DNA of 64,000 nucleotides from Streptomyces spinosisporus (GCF_022698145.1 NZ_JALDAX010000009.1:124001-188000), one strand, 5' to 3'; positions 34,452 through 42,943 are shown, numbered from the stretch's first letter. A program made the numbers and translations. Notes: generated by a model not told the origin, from the sequence alone.

Positions 34452-35138
34452 ATGACCGACTCAAGCGCGGTGCTGGGTCAGGAGCGGGCCGCCGTCGCGG
34501 ACGCCTGCCGCCGACTGGGAGCCGAGGGCCTGCTCATCGGCACTGCAGGCAACGTCAGCGTGCGCGTGGAGGACCGGGTCGCGATCACCGCGACCGGAGC
34601 CGTACTCGCCCGACTCACCCCGGAACAGGTGACGGTGGTCGACCTGGACGGCACGATCGTGGCCGGGACGCTGGAGCCGACCTCGGAACTGGACCTGCAT
34701 CTCGGTGTCTACCGGCGCTACGGCACCGGCGCGGTCGTCCACACCCACGCCCCGATGGCCACCGCGCTGTCCTGCGTCCTCGACGAACTGCCGTGCATCC
34801 ACTACCAGTTGCTGAACCTGGGCGGATCCGTGCGGGTCGCCCCGTACGCGACCTTCGGCACCCCCGAGCTGGCCGAGTCGGTGCTCACCGCGCTGGAGGG
34901 CCGCAGCGCCGCCCTGATGGCCAACCACGGCGCGGTCACCCATGCGACCACCCTCGACAAGGCGGTCGAGCACGCCCAGTTGCTGGAGTGGGCCTGCGGT
35001 GTCCATCAGTACGCGGCCGCCCTCGGACCGGTCCGCGTCCTCGACGAACACCAGCAACTCGCGGTAGTCGAGGCCGCGATCGCCCGCAACTACGGCACCA
35101 CCCACCCCGTTCCACCCGCGCAGGAGGGAAACCGATGA
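34452..35138 (+). CDS. Class II aldolase / fuculose-phosphate-aldolase-like
   Basis: 228 aa. Family motifs are GTAGNVSVR near residue 30, ELDLHLGVYRR with the catalytic Glu, VVHTHAP with two zinc His, and MANHGAV with the third. Members cleave fuculose-1-phosphate, rhamnulose-1-phosphate or related sugar phosphates, or epimerise ribulose-5-phosphate. The stop overlaps the kinase start (ATGA, 35135-35138), so the aldolase and sugar kinase act together, presumably kinase first and then aldolase, in breakdown of a rare sugar or sugar-like nucleoside product. Confidence 0.88.
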   Translation: MTDSSAVLGQERAAVADACRRLGAEGLLIGTAGNVSVRVEDRVAITATGAVLARLTPEQVTVVDLDGTIVAGTLEPTSELDLHLGVYRRYGTGAVVHTHAPMATALSCVLDELPCIHYQLLNLGGSVRVAPYATFGTPELAESVLTALEGRSAALMANHGAVTHATTLDKAVEHAQLLEWACGVHQYAAALGPVRVLDEHQQLAVVEAAIARNYGTTHPVPPAQEGNR

Positions 35139-36073
35139 GGGCACAGCTGGTCGTCACGCTGGGCGTGCACGTGCTGGACGTACTGGTACGGCCGGTGGAG
35201 GAGATACCCGAGGGCCAGGGCGCCACCCTCGTGGAGGACATCCGGATGACCGCCGCGGGAACGGCCGCCGGCACCGCGCTCACCCTCGCCAAACTCGGCG
35301 CCTCGGTGCGCACTTCGGGCGCCATCGGCACCGACCCGACCGGCGACCTGCTCATCCAGCTGCTCGACCGTGCCGGCATCGACACCGAGCTGCTCGTCCG
35401 CCGCACCGACACCTCCACCTCCGCGACCGTGCTGCCCATCCGCCCCAACGGCGACCGCCCCACCCTCCACCTGCTCGGCGCCAACATCACCTACGGCCTC
35501 GACGACGTGCCCTGGGACGCGATCGCCGAGGCCTCCCATCTCCATCTCGGCGGCCCCGAGCTGATGGGCGCCGACGTCCCCGCACGCATCCTGGCGCACG
35601 CCCGGGAACACGACGTGGTCACCTCGGTGGACCTGCTCGCCCCGGGCGAACTCGGCACCTACGACCAGATCGAACCGCTGCTGCCGTACGTCGACTTCCT
35701 GCTGCCCAACGACGACCAGGTCCTCGGCTTCAGCGAGGAGCAGGACCTCGTCACCGGCGCGCGGAAGTTCCTGGCGGCCGGAGCCGGTCTCGTCGCCGTC
35801 ACCCGCGGCGGCGACGGCGCGCTCCTGGTGACACCGGACGCCACCGAGACGATCCCCGCCTTCGACGTGGACGTCGTCGACACCACCGGCTGCGGCGACG
35901 CCTTCTCGGCCGGTTTCCTGCGCGGCATCGGCCTCGGCCGCACCCCGCGCGAGGCCGCCGTCCTCGGCAGCGCGGCGGCGGCCCTGGTGGCGCAGGGGCT
36001 CGGCAGCGACCACGGTGACTTCGACCTGCCCGAGGCCGACGAGTTCGCCATGACCCACAAGACCCGTACATGA
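35135..36073 (+). CDS. PfkB-family carbohydrate kinase
   Basis: 312 aa, ribokinase fold. Signature 2 is DTTGCGDAFSAGF with catalytic Asp255. The N-terminal di-Gly motif is degenerate (MTAAGTAAGTALTLAKLGA). Other elements are FLLPNDDQVLGF and VTRGGDGALLV. It phosphorylates a sugar or nucleoside; substrate unknown. AGGAGGGAA precedes the ATG, which overlaps the aldolase stop. Confidence 0.9.
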   Translation: MRAQLVVTLGVHVLDVLVRPVEEIPEGQGATLVEDIRMTAAGTAAGTALTLAKLGASVRTSGAIGTDPTGDLLIQLLDRAGIDTELLVRRTDTSTSATVLPIRPNGDRPTLHLLGANITYGLDDVPWDAIAEASHLHLGGPELMGADVPARILAHAREHDVVTSVDLLAPGELGTYDQIEPLLPYVDFLLPNDDQVLGFSEEQDLVTGARKFLAAGAGLVAVTRGGDGALLVTPDATETIPAFDVDVVDTTGCGDAFSAGFLRGIGLGRTPREAAVLGSAAAALVAQGLGSDHGDFDLPEADEFAMTHKTRT

Positions 36074-36127
36074 GCCGGGCACGATGGAGGACCCCCGCGC
36101 AGCCGTGAGCGCAGATTCCCTCGCCGA

Positions 36128-36144
36128 GTGGTGACGGTCACCAC
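36128..36144. promoter_or_regulatory. 17-bp palindrome in the MFS transporter promoter region
   Basis: GTGGTGAC-G-GTCACCAC has eight-base arms around one central base, with no mismatches. It is 54 nt upstream of the DHA2 transporter start, the position expected for a repressor site. No regulator gene is adjacent on that side, so the binder may be encoded elsewhere. Confidence 0.65.
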
Positions 36145-36198
36145 GGGAGCGTACGGTCGGACAGTGGACGCCACCGTTCACTGAGAGCGCGACGCACC

Positions 36199-37752
36199 AT
36201 GAGCAGCAGCCCACAGCCAACGCCCGCAGCACAGGCCACCGCCCGCGAACCGGGCAGCGGCGGAAACGGCATGGCGCTGTTCGTCATCGCCTCCTGCCAA
36301 CTGATGGTGGTCCTCGACATCACCATCGTGAACATCGCGCTGCCGCACATCCAGAGCGCCCTGGACTTCTCCACCACCAGCCTGTCCTGGGTGGTCAACG
36401 CCTACACCCTCACCTTCGGCGGCCTGCTGCTCCTCGGCGGGCGCACCGGCGACATCCTGGGCCGGCGGCGGATGTTCGTCTTCGGGGTACTGCTCTTCGC
36501 CCTGGCCTCCCTGCTCGGCGGGTTCGCGCAGGACTCCGGTCAACTCCTGGCGGCACGCGCCCTGCAGGGGGTCGGTGGCGCCATCGCCTCACCGACCTCG
36601 CTCGCCCTGATCAGCACCACCTTCCGCGAAGGCCCCGAACGCAACCGGGCGTTCGGCGTCTTCGCCGCCGTCTCCTCGGGCGGCGGTGCCATCGGCCTGC
36701 TCGCGGGCGGGATGATCGTCGAGTGGCTGAACTGGCGCTGGGTGCTGTTCGTCAACGTCCCCATCGGCGTGCTCATCGCCCTCGCCGCACCCCGCTGGAT
36801 CAAGGAGTCCGAACGGCACCCCGGCCACTTCGACATCGCCGGTGCACTGACCTCCACGATCGGCATGGTGCTCCTCGTCTACGGGTTCATCAGGGCCGCG
36901 CAGGAGGGATGGCGGGACGCGCTCACCCTGGCCTCGTTCGCCGCTGCCGTCGTCGTGCTCGCCGGGTTCATCCTGATCGAGCGCAGGTCCCGGCAGCCCA
37001 TCACGCCGCTGCACATGTTCGCCGACCGCAACCGCGCGGGCACGTACGGGATCATGCTGAGCCTCGCCGCCGCGATCTTCGGCATGTTCTTCTTCCTCAC
37101 GCTCTTCGTGCAGGACGTGCTGAGCTTCAGCCCGCTGCAGGCCGGGCTGGCCTTCCTGCCGGTCAGCCTGGTGATCGCCGTCGGCGCGGGCCTCGCGTCG
37201 AAGTTCCTGCCCAGATTTGGTCCCAAACCCTTCATGGTGGTGGGCGCGGTCCTCGCCGCGGTCGGCCTGGCCTGGCTGACCCTGACCGACGTCGACTCCA
37301 CCTACGCGGGCAGCATCATCGGCCCGATCTGCGTCTTCGGCCTCGGCATGGGCATGCAGTTCGTGTCGCTGACCCTCATGGCGCTCTCCAACGTCTCCGT
37401 CCAGGAGACCGGTGCGGCCTCCGGACTGCTCAACGCCACGCAGCAGGTGGGCGGTTCGCTGGGCCTGTCCATCCTCGTCACGATGTTCGGCACCGCCAGC
37501 ACCAATGAAGCGAACAAGCAGATCCCCCGCTTCCTGGCCCAGGCGACCCCTGCCGAACGCCTGCGCTTCCAACGCACCGGCCGGCTCCCGAGCCCCTGGT
37601 CCGACGAGGTCCTCACCGCCGGCGTGTCGGCGGCCTTCGTCATGGCCGCGATCTTCGCCGTGATCGCCGCTCTGATCGCCCTGTTCGCCATCCAGGTCCG
37701 CCCCTCCGACCTGGAACGCCTCAAGGGCGGAGTCGGACCCGGGCAGGGCTGA
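36199..37752 (+). CDS. DHA2-family (14-TM) MFS drug/metabolite exporter
   Basis: 517 aa. Residues 25-490 hold about 14 hydrophobic helices. Motif A is GGRTGDILGRRRMF, motif C-like segments (GGAIGLLAGG) are present, and motif D1 reads LDITIVNIALPHIQ. This is the EmrB/QacA type of proton-coupled exporter. Substrate is unknown. ATG 36199 is supported by the following hydrophilic N-terminus. It is monocistronic, and a perfect palindrome lies in its promoter. Confidence 0.92.
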   Translation: MSSSPQPTPAAQATAREPGSGGNGMALFVIASCQLMVVLDITIVNIALPHIQSALDFSTTSLSWVVNAYTLTFGGLLLLGGRTGDILGRRRMFVFGVLLFALASLLGGFAQDSGQLLAARALQGVGGAIASPTSLALISTTFREGPERNRAFGVFAAVSSGGGAIGLLAGGMIVEWLNWRWVLFVNVPIGVLIALAAPRWIKESERHPGHFDIAGALTSTIGMVLLVYGFIRAAQEGWRDALTLASFAAAVVVLAGFILIERRSRQPITPLHMFADRNRAGTYGIMLSLAAAIFGMFFFLTLFVQDVLSFSPLQAGLAFLPVSLVIAVGAGLASKFLPRFGPKPFMVVGAVLAAVGLAWLTLTDVDSTYAGSIIGPICVFGLGMGMQFVSLTLMALSNVSVQETGAASGLLNATQQVGGSLGLSILVTMFGTASTNEANKQIPRFLAQATPAERLRFQRTGRLPSPWSDEVLTAGVSAAFVMAAIFAVIAALIALFAIQVRPSDLERLKGGVGPGQG

Positions 37753-37866
37753 GATCGGCGACGGAAAACGGGAGGCGGGTCGCCGCCCGGTCGTGCAAGG
37801 CTGACGGATGGGCCCGGGCTCCCTCGGGCGCCTTCACATCCCGCCTTGAAAGTGATGGGAGTGCCG

Positions 37867-38487
37867 GTGACCTCACCGCGCCTTGCCCCGCTGCTGGACC
37901 AGTTCGACTTCGCCTGCGAGCGCCTGGTCGCGCGGATGACGGGGCCCGTGATGGACAGCGGGGACGGCTCGGACACCGAGGTCGGGGCGCTGACCGACGA
38001 GGAGTACCTCTGGGAGCCCGTACCGGACTGCTGGTCCGTGCGGCGGCGGGCGGACGGGCCGGGATCCCGCGCGACGCAGCTGGCCGGCCGGGCCGACGGC
38101 ACCTGGGGACGCGACGCCGCGCCCTACCCGCACCCCTGGCCACCGCCCTTCACCACCCTCGCCTGGCGGCTGAGTCATCTGAGCGAGATGCTCTGGCTCC
38201 GCGCCGACCACACCGCGGGCAGCCACCAACTCACCCGGGACGACTACGTGGTCAGCGGTGACGCCGCGACCGCACTCGCCGCCTTCGACGCCGGTGCCAC
38301 GGCCTGGCGCAAGGCGCTGCTGAGCACCGACGACGCGGCGCTCGACACGGTCGGTCACTGCACCTATCCCCACGGCAGCGACCCGGAGGAGCCGTTCGTC
38401 GACATCGTGTGGTGGGTCAACCAGGAAGTGCTGCACCACGGTGCGGAGATCGCGCTGCTGCGCGACCTGTACCGGCTCAGGCCGTAG
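37867..38487 (+). CDS. DinB-superfamily protein
   Basis: About 206 aa, predicted four-helix bundle. It has LLDQFDFACERLVARM near the start, LSHLSEMLWLRADH in the middle, and VNQEVLHHGAEIALLRDLY at the end, whose His residues fit the DinB/YfiT metal triad. DinB-like proteins are thiol transferases (bacillithiol/mycothiol dependent) or unknown; mycothiol would be the actinobacterial thiol (inference). GTG 37867 has GGAG at 6-nt spacing; longer in-frame starts exist (ATG 37855, TTG 37846). Its end overlaps the convergent LuxR gene by 11 nt. Confidence 0.8.
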   Translation: MTSPRLAPLLDQFDFACERLVARMTGPVMDSGDGSDTEVGALTDEEYLWEPVPDCWSVRRRADGPGSRATQLAGRADGTWGRDAAPYPHPWPPPFTTLAWRLSHLSEMLWLRADHTAGSHQLTRDDYVVSGDAATALAAFDAGATAWRKALLSTDDAALDTVGHCTYPHGSDPEEPFVDIVWWVNQEVLHHGAEIALLRDLYRLRP

Positions 38488-39271
38488 GGACCAGCCCCAG
38501 GTGCTGCGCCCGCAGGACCGTGCTGACGCGGTCACGGGTGCCGAGCTTGCGGTAGATCTTCTCGATGTGCTTGTGGACCGTACGGTCCGAGATGCCGAGC
38601 CGGCGGCCGATCGCGGCCGCGGTCAGGGCGTCCGTGAGCAGCAGCAGAACCGTCAGCTCCCGGGGCGTGAGCGCACAGTCGGCGGCCGCCTCCCGGGCGG
38701 GGCCCTCGGCCGGGGACGGAGCGGTAGCCCGGCGCAGGCGCTCCAGCAGCTGCCGCTGCTCCTCGACCGCCGCCAGCAGCGGCTGCAGCTGCTGGGCCGT
38801 ACGCACATGGTCGTCGGTGAAGTCCTCGCCGGAGCGGTACACCATGCATCCGGTGATCGGCGCCATCGACCGCGGCAGCGGAATCGCCAGCACATGGTCC
38901 GCGTCCATGACGTCTCCGATCAGCCGTGCCGTCGGGCTCGCCCGCCATGCCCGCCCGGCGGCACGGCGCGCGGTCAGGGGAGTCCGGTCGGACCGGGCCG
39001 CGTAGTGCTCCGCGAACGGGAACCCCGCGCGCAGCAGACCCATGTTCTTCTCCCCGAGCCCGTCGAAGACGTCCGCCAGGGCCGACGGCATGCCGACCGT
39101 GCCCGCGGACTCGTTCCAGTCGTCGAGCTTGTAGACCAGCATCTCGCCGCCGCACAGACCCGGCAGCGCGCCCGCCACCAGCGGCCACAGCCGCTCGGGC
39201 TCCCGCTCGTTGAGCGCGGCCACCGCCACCGACAGCATGCGCTCCCGGGGATCACCCGGCACCTGAGTCAC
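38477..39271 (-). CDS. LuxR-family regulator with GAF-like sensor
   Basis: 264 aa. The N-terminal 180 residues look like a GAF-type sensor, with a helical segment (RTAQQLQPLLAAVEEQRQLLERL) before the C-terminal LuxR HTH (about 200-255: LTPRELTVLLLLTDALTAAAIG, then GISDRTVHKHIEKIYRKLG). No receiver Asp site is seen, so it is probably an orphan regulator responding to a small ligand. Targets are unknown. Confidence 0.88.
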   Translation of the reverse strand: MTQVPGDPRERMLSVAVAALNEREPERLWPLVAGALPGLCGGEMLVYKLDDWNESAGTVGMPSALADVFDGLGEKNMGLLRAGFPFAEHYAARSDRTPLTARRAAGRAWRASPTARLIGDVMDADHVLAIPLPRSMAPITGCMVYRSGEDFTDDHVRTAQQLQPLLAAVEEQRQLLERLRRATAPSPAEGPAREAAADCALTPRELTVLLLLTDALTAAAIGRRLGISDRTVHKHIEKIYRKLGTRDRVSTVLRAQHLGLVPTA

Positions 39272-39540
39272 GTTCTTCTCCGCTCGTCCGCCGCGTACGC
39301 AGTTGTACCCATACCGGCGACGCCCGCGCTGCCCGAGACTTCAGTCGGGCAACAGCGTCGTTCTCGGATGTACTCCAGCACACCGGCCCGACGAAGGCCG
39401 CAGCGGGGGAGCGCCCGGCGCCAGGGGACGACGCCGGAGTCTCCCCACCGTGCGGGGCCGCCGGCGCGGGGGATCGGCGGTCCCGCACGGACCCTCGCGG
39501 CCCCTTGGCCGACTGGAAACGGCGGCGCCCGGAAACACCG
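39272..39540. other. Intergenic stretch upstream of the LuxR gene with no recognisable gene
   Basis: These 269 nt hold the LuxR promoter region. Open frames here are Arg/Pro-rich, lack a ribosome site and look like chance GC-rich frames. No repeat, tRNA or hairpin of note was seen before the terminator at 39541. Confidence 0.6.
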
Positions 39541-39585
39541 CAGCGCCGTCGGCACCACCAGGAACTGGCTGTGCCGACGGCGCTG
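39541..39585 (-). terminator. Perfect 15-bp hairpin terminator of the NlpC/P60-type gene
   Basis: CAGCGCCGTCGGCAC (39541-39555) and GTGCCGACGGCGCTG (39571-39585) are exact reverse complements with a 15-nt loop, placed 18 nt past the stop of the gene ending at 39604. Confidence 0.88.
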
Positions 39586-39603
39586 ATCCGTACGGAGGAC
39601 GCC

Positions 39604-41331
39604 TCAGGCGGGACGCACGGCTATGCGGATCGCCGCTTCCCCGGCGTTGTGGATCGACTCCTCGCGGATGACCGAACCGGGGCCGGGCGCGTGGATCATC
39701 AGGCCGTTGCCGGTGTACAGGCCGACGTGGCTGAAGTTGTCGTGGAAGAAGATCAGGTCACCGGGGCGGCTCTCGGCGATCGGGACCACCATTCCCGCGC
39801 CCGCCTGCTCGGACGTGCTCCGGGGCAGGGCCACGCCTGCGGCCTTCCACGCGGCCTGGGTGAGACCGGCGTTGTCGTACGACTCCGGCCCGACCGCACC
39901 CCACAGACACGGCCTGCCGATCTGCGCACGAGCAAAGGCGACGGCCCGGTCGGCCTTGGTCCCGACGGGCGCCCCGGCCACGACCGGCACCTCGGCCACG
40001 GGGACGCCGGTGTCGAGCACGCTGGGCTGGTACATGCCCCAGTTCTGGCTCGCGGGGACGCCGGCGCCGGTGTCGAGGACGCTGGGTTGCGACATGCCCG
40101 CGGCCTCGGCTGCGGGGACCCCCGTGTCGAGCACGCTGGGCTGATACATGCCCCAGTTCTGGCTCGCCGGGATGCCGGTGCCGGTGTCGAAGACGGCCGG
40201 TTGCTGGGCGTACCAGTCCGTGGTGGTGGGGACGCCGGTGTCGAGGACGCTGGGTTGCAGCATGCCCGCCGCCTCGGCTGCGGGGACCCCGGTGTCGAGG
40301 ACGCTGGGTTGCGGCATGCCCGCCGCCTCGGCTGCGGGGACCCCCGTATCGAGCACGCTCGGCTGCAGCATGTGCGCCGCGTCGGTCGTGGGGACGCCTG
40401 TGTCCAGCACGCTGGGCTGCAGCATGCGTGCCGCCTCCGTCGCCGGTACGCCTGTGTCCAGGACGGACGGTTGCTGCAGCCGCCAGGCCTCCTCGGCCGC
40501 GCGGTGGGCCTGTTCCGCCTGGGGCTGCCAGGGGGCGGGGGCCTGGGTGGCCTGCGGGGCCTGCGCAAGCTGGGCCGGCTGGGGCTGGGCGGCCATGAGC
40601 GGCGCCACGGACGTCTGCCGGGCGGTGTAGCGGTACAGCAGGTCGCTGGCCGCCGCGATCTTGCGCTGGTTGTCCTGCTTGGCCCTGCGCAGCGTGACCT
40701 GCCGGGGTTCCGGCGCGGAAGCCGCGGGCGGGGCCGCGGTCTCCCGCCGCTGGGTCGGCACGGCGGGCAGCGCGGCCGTCGGGGCGGCCGTCAGCTCCGC
40801 CACGGGCCGCTGCCGGCTCTCCGCGGCGGGCAGTTCGAGCACGGGCTTGGCGGCGGACTCCAGTTCACGTCCGGCCCGCGACTCGGACGGACCTTCCGCG
40901 GAACGCGCGGGCCGGGGGCGGCCCGCACGGGACGCCGAGCGCTGGGCGGGCTTGCGGTCGGCGGGCAGAGCGGCCGGGACCGTCGGGCCCAGCGCGGAGC
41001 GTGCTCCCTGGAACCACTGCCGCGCGATGGCGTCCAGCTCGGGGTCCGAGGCGCGGCGGCCACCTCCGGCCGGGGAGCCGCCGCGGTTTCGCGCACCCGC
41101 CGACTGCGCCCGGGTGATGTTGTGGAGACCGGTGTCGCTCTCGGCCCGGTCGTAGAGGCTGCTCACCCGCTGCCGGACGTCTTCACGGCTGGGACCTTCG
41201 TCCCCTGCGGCTGCGGCGTCGGCGGTCTGTGAGAACAGGGCCACCGAGGTGAGGGCCGCCGTGGCGATGGCGGAATTGCGCACTCCGGGGAGGCCGGAGC
41301 CGCCCGTGCGCGATGGTCGTTCCGGCGCCAT
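39604..41331 (-). CDS. Secreted NlpC/P60-fold protein lacking the catalytic Cys, with nine QPSVLDTG repeats
   Basis: 575 aa. A signal peptide (about residues 15-40, ending ADAAAA) is followed by a Pro/Ala/Arg-rich region (60-280), nine repeats of about 18 residues (about 287-445) and a C-terminal NlpC/P60 domain (460-575). NlpC/P60 enzymes cut peptidoglycan stem peptides with a Cys in D-C-S-G-L. Here the position reads DNAGL (Asn and Ala), while SHVGLY and MIHAP keep both His. A Cys is present earlier in PCLWG, where relatives have Tyr. It is therefore likely a non-hydrolytic wall binder unless the earlier Cys substitutes. A c-di-AMP riboswitch precedes it. ATG 41331 has GGAG at 10 nt. Confidence 0.9.
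   Translation of the reverse strand: MAPERPSRTGGSGLPGVRNSAIATAALTSVALFSQTADAAAAGDEGPSREDVRQRVSSLYDRAESDTGLHNITRAQSAGARNRGGSPAGGGRRASDPELDAIARQWFQGARSALGPTVPAALPADRKPAQRSASRAGRPRPARSAEGPSESRAGRELESAAKPVLELPAAESRQRPVAELTAAPTAALPAVPTQRRETAAPPAASAPEPRQVTLRRAKQDNQRKIAAASDLLYRYTARQTSVAPLMAAQPQPAQLAQAPQATQAPAPWQPQAEQAHRAAEEAWRLQQPSVLDTGVPATEAARMLQPSVLDTGVPTTDAAHMLQPSVLDTGVPAAEAAGMPQPSVLDTGVPAAEAAGMLQPSVLDTGVPTTTDWYAQQPAVFDTGTGIPASQNWGMYQPSVLDTGVPAAEAAGMSQPSVLDTGAGVPASQNWGMYQPSVLDTGVPVAEVPVVAGAPVGTKADRAVAFARAQIGRPCLWGAVGPESYDNAGLTQAAWKAAGVALPRSTSEQAGAGMVVPIAESRPGDLIFFHDNFSHVGLYTGNGLMIHAPGPGSVIREESIHNAGEAAIRIAVRPA
40008..40473 (-). repeat. Nine in-frame repeats QPSVLDTG(V)P + EAAxM spacer
   Basis: Each unit is 18-20 codons: QPSVLDTGVP, then mostly xxEAAxM(L/P/S). 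Two units carry ASQNWGMY and one TTDWYAQ spacer instead. One core is changed to QPAVFDTG. The DNA periodicity is strong, so the copy number may vary between strains. The cell-wall or surface role of the repeats is unknown. Confidence 0.92.
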
Positions 41332-41354
41332 GGGAGCCGTACTCCTTCCGTACT

Positions 41355-41508
41355 CCGCCTACCGAGTTAGCTGTCGGGTTCGGGCGGTCGTATCCGGAAG
41401 GCATGCCCTACGGCCCTTGCCCCGGAGGGCAGTTGGGCCGATTCACCCCATCGTTCGGTTGGGTCCCCGGCTCCGGCTGCCGCGAGGGCGCACCGGATTG
41501 GGCGGAGG
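41355..41508 (-). ncRNA. ydaO/yuaA-type c-di-AMP riboswitch
   Basis: Read on the minus strand, the leader contains the family's landmarks in order: CCAATCCGG near 41500; GGGGACCCAACC; GGGGTGAATC; GTAGGGCATGCC; CCGCCCGAACCCGACAG; CTAACTCGGTAGGCG near 41360. This matches the conserved core of the c-di-AMP riboswitch, which in Streptomyces precedes cell-wall hydrolase genes. It ends about 24 nt before the ATG of the NlpC/P60-type gene, with the Shine-Dalgarno region between. Ligand binding normally turns expression off. Boundaries are approximate. Confidence 0.88.
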
Positions 41509-41727
41509 CCGCACGTCCCGACGGGGTTCGCCGGAGGAACTCGAGCGGCCTGATGCCACGCTAGCCAACTTGTGCGGCTCGTGTGAAGGTTGACGGGCGG
41601 AATGTCCGATACGCTTTTGTGACCTTCGTCGTGACGCGCCGTCAGGTCCGTGTGCCGTGCACATAGCGGCAGCGGACGGCGACCGACGGTCGCGGACGAC
41701 CTGCGGTGCCGAAGCGGAACGACCGGT

Positions 41728-42132
41728 TCAGGAGCCCTGGCCCCCGCTGCGCGCCGCGCGCTCGGCGTTCCGCTTCTTGATGCGCGCGCCCTCCTTGCGG
41801 ACGTCGGCCTGGACGGCGCGCTCCTGGACCAGCCACTCGGGCTGCTCCTGCTTCAGGGCCTCGATCTGCTCGGTGGTCAGCGCCTCCGTGACGCCGGCGC
41901 GGGCGAGACCGGAGATGGAGACGCCCAGCTTCGCCGCGACCACCGGACGGGGGTGCGGACCGTTGGCCCTGAGCTCACGCAGCCACGCGGGCGGATCGGC
42001 CTGCAGCTGGTCGAGCTCGGCCCGCGAGACCGTGCCCTCACGGAACTCGGCGGGGGTGGCCTCGAGGTACACACCCAGCTTCTTCGCCGCGGTCGCGGGC
42101 TTCATCGTCTGGGTGCTCTGGTGCGACTTCAT
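41728..42132 (-). CDS. DUF5997 family protein
   Basis: 134 aa, basic and helical. It opens MKSHQSTQTMKPATAAKKLGVYLEATPAEF; a central ELRANGPHPRPVVAAKLGVSISGLARAG looks like an HTH, and the C-terminus is Arg/Lys-rich. Function is unknown; nucleic-acid binding is plausible. It is divergently paired, 58 nt apart, with a LysR-effector-only gene, an arrangement seen in actinobacteria. Start is ATG 42132. Confidence 0.8.
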   Translation of the reverse strand: MKSHQSTQTMKPATAAKKLGVYLEATPAEFREGTVSRAELDQLQADPPAWLRELRANGPHPRPVVAAKLGVSISGLARAGVTEALTTEQIEALKQEQPEWLVQERAVQADVRKEGARIKKRNAERAARSGGQGS

Positions 42133-42190
42133 GAGGTCAAGGGTATCGAGCGGGTGCGGGCCCGCCGACCACGGCCGGTAACCTGGCGGC

Positions 42191-42943
42191 GTGACAGACC
42201 CGCAAGCATCCCCCGCGTTCCGGCTCGCGTACGTCCCGGGGGCGACGCCCGCCAAGTGGGTGCGGATCTGGAACGAACGCTTCCCGGCCGTCCCGCTGAC
42301 CCTCCACGCCGTACCGGCCGCCGAGGCCTGCGACGTGCTGCGCGCCGGCCGGGCCGACGCCGGACTCGTACGGCTGCCGGTGGACCGGACGTATTTCAGC
42401 GCCATCCCCCTGTACACGGAGACGACGGTCGTCGTGGTCCCCAAGGACCACGTGATCACCGCGGCGGACGAGGTGACGGTCGCCGATCTCGCGGACGAGG
42501 TGCTCTTCCATCCGCTGGACGACGTTTTCGCGTGGGACCGGCCGCCGGGCGAGCCCGCCTTCGAGCGCCCCGCCACCACGGAGGACGCCGTCGAGCTCGT
42601 CGCGGCGGGCGTCGGCCTCCTGGTCGTACCCCAGTCGCTGGCCCGCCTCCACCACCGCAGGGACCTCACCTACCGGCCCGTCGCGGACGCCCCCCAGTCC
42701 GCCGTCGCCCTGGCCTGGCCCGAGGAGGCGACCACGGACCTGGTCGAGGACTTCATCGGCATCGTCCGCGGCCGTACGGTCAACAGCTCCCGGGGCCGCA
42801 AGGCGACCGAGCCGGAGCCGCCCAAGGCGAAGGCCGGCGCCCGGCGCAAGCCCGCAGCGGGGAAGACCGCGGCGCGCAACCCGCGAGGTGGTTCCGACGC
42901 CTCCAAGGGCGCCAAGCGCAGGAAGCCCCGCCGCAGGGGTTGA
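42191..42943 (+). CDS. LysR-type substrate-binding domain without HTH, with basic tail
   Basis: 250 aa. Residues about 8-200 match a LysR co-inducer domain (FRLAYVPGATPAKWVRIW, the hydrophobic core ELVAAGVGLLVVPQSLARLHH). No N-terminal winged HTH exists and the region upstream holds none. The last 45 residues are Lys/Arg/Pro-rich, which could bind nucleic acid or the partner. It may supply ligand sensing to the divergent DUF5997 protein (inference). GTG 42191. Confidence 0.85.
   Translation: MTDPQASPAFRLAYVPGATPAKWVRIWNERFPAVPLTLHAVPAAEACDVLRAGRADAGLVRLPVDRTYFSAIPLYTETTVVVVPKDHVITAADEVTVADLADEVLFHPLDDVFAWDRPPGEPAFERPATTEDAVELVAAGVGLLVVPQSLARLHHRRDLTYRPVADAPQSAVALAWPEEATTDLVEDFIGIVRGRTVNSSRGRKATEPEPPKAKAGARRKPAAGKTAARNPRGGSDASKGAKRRKPRRRG

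Noticed and set aside
39268..39558. 96-codon minus-strand frame between the LuxR and NlpC genes
   Set aside because: Arg/Pro-rich, no ribosome site, and it crosses the terminator at 39541-39585.
40008..40473. Periodic DNA that at first resembles a repeat array such as CRISPR
   Set aside because: Period is 54-60 bp without constant direct repeats or unique spacers, and it codes in frame for QPSVLDTG repeats of a secreted protein.
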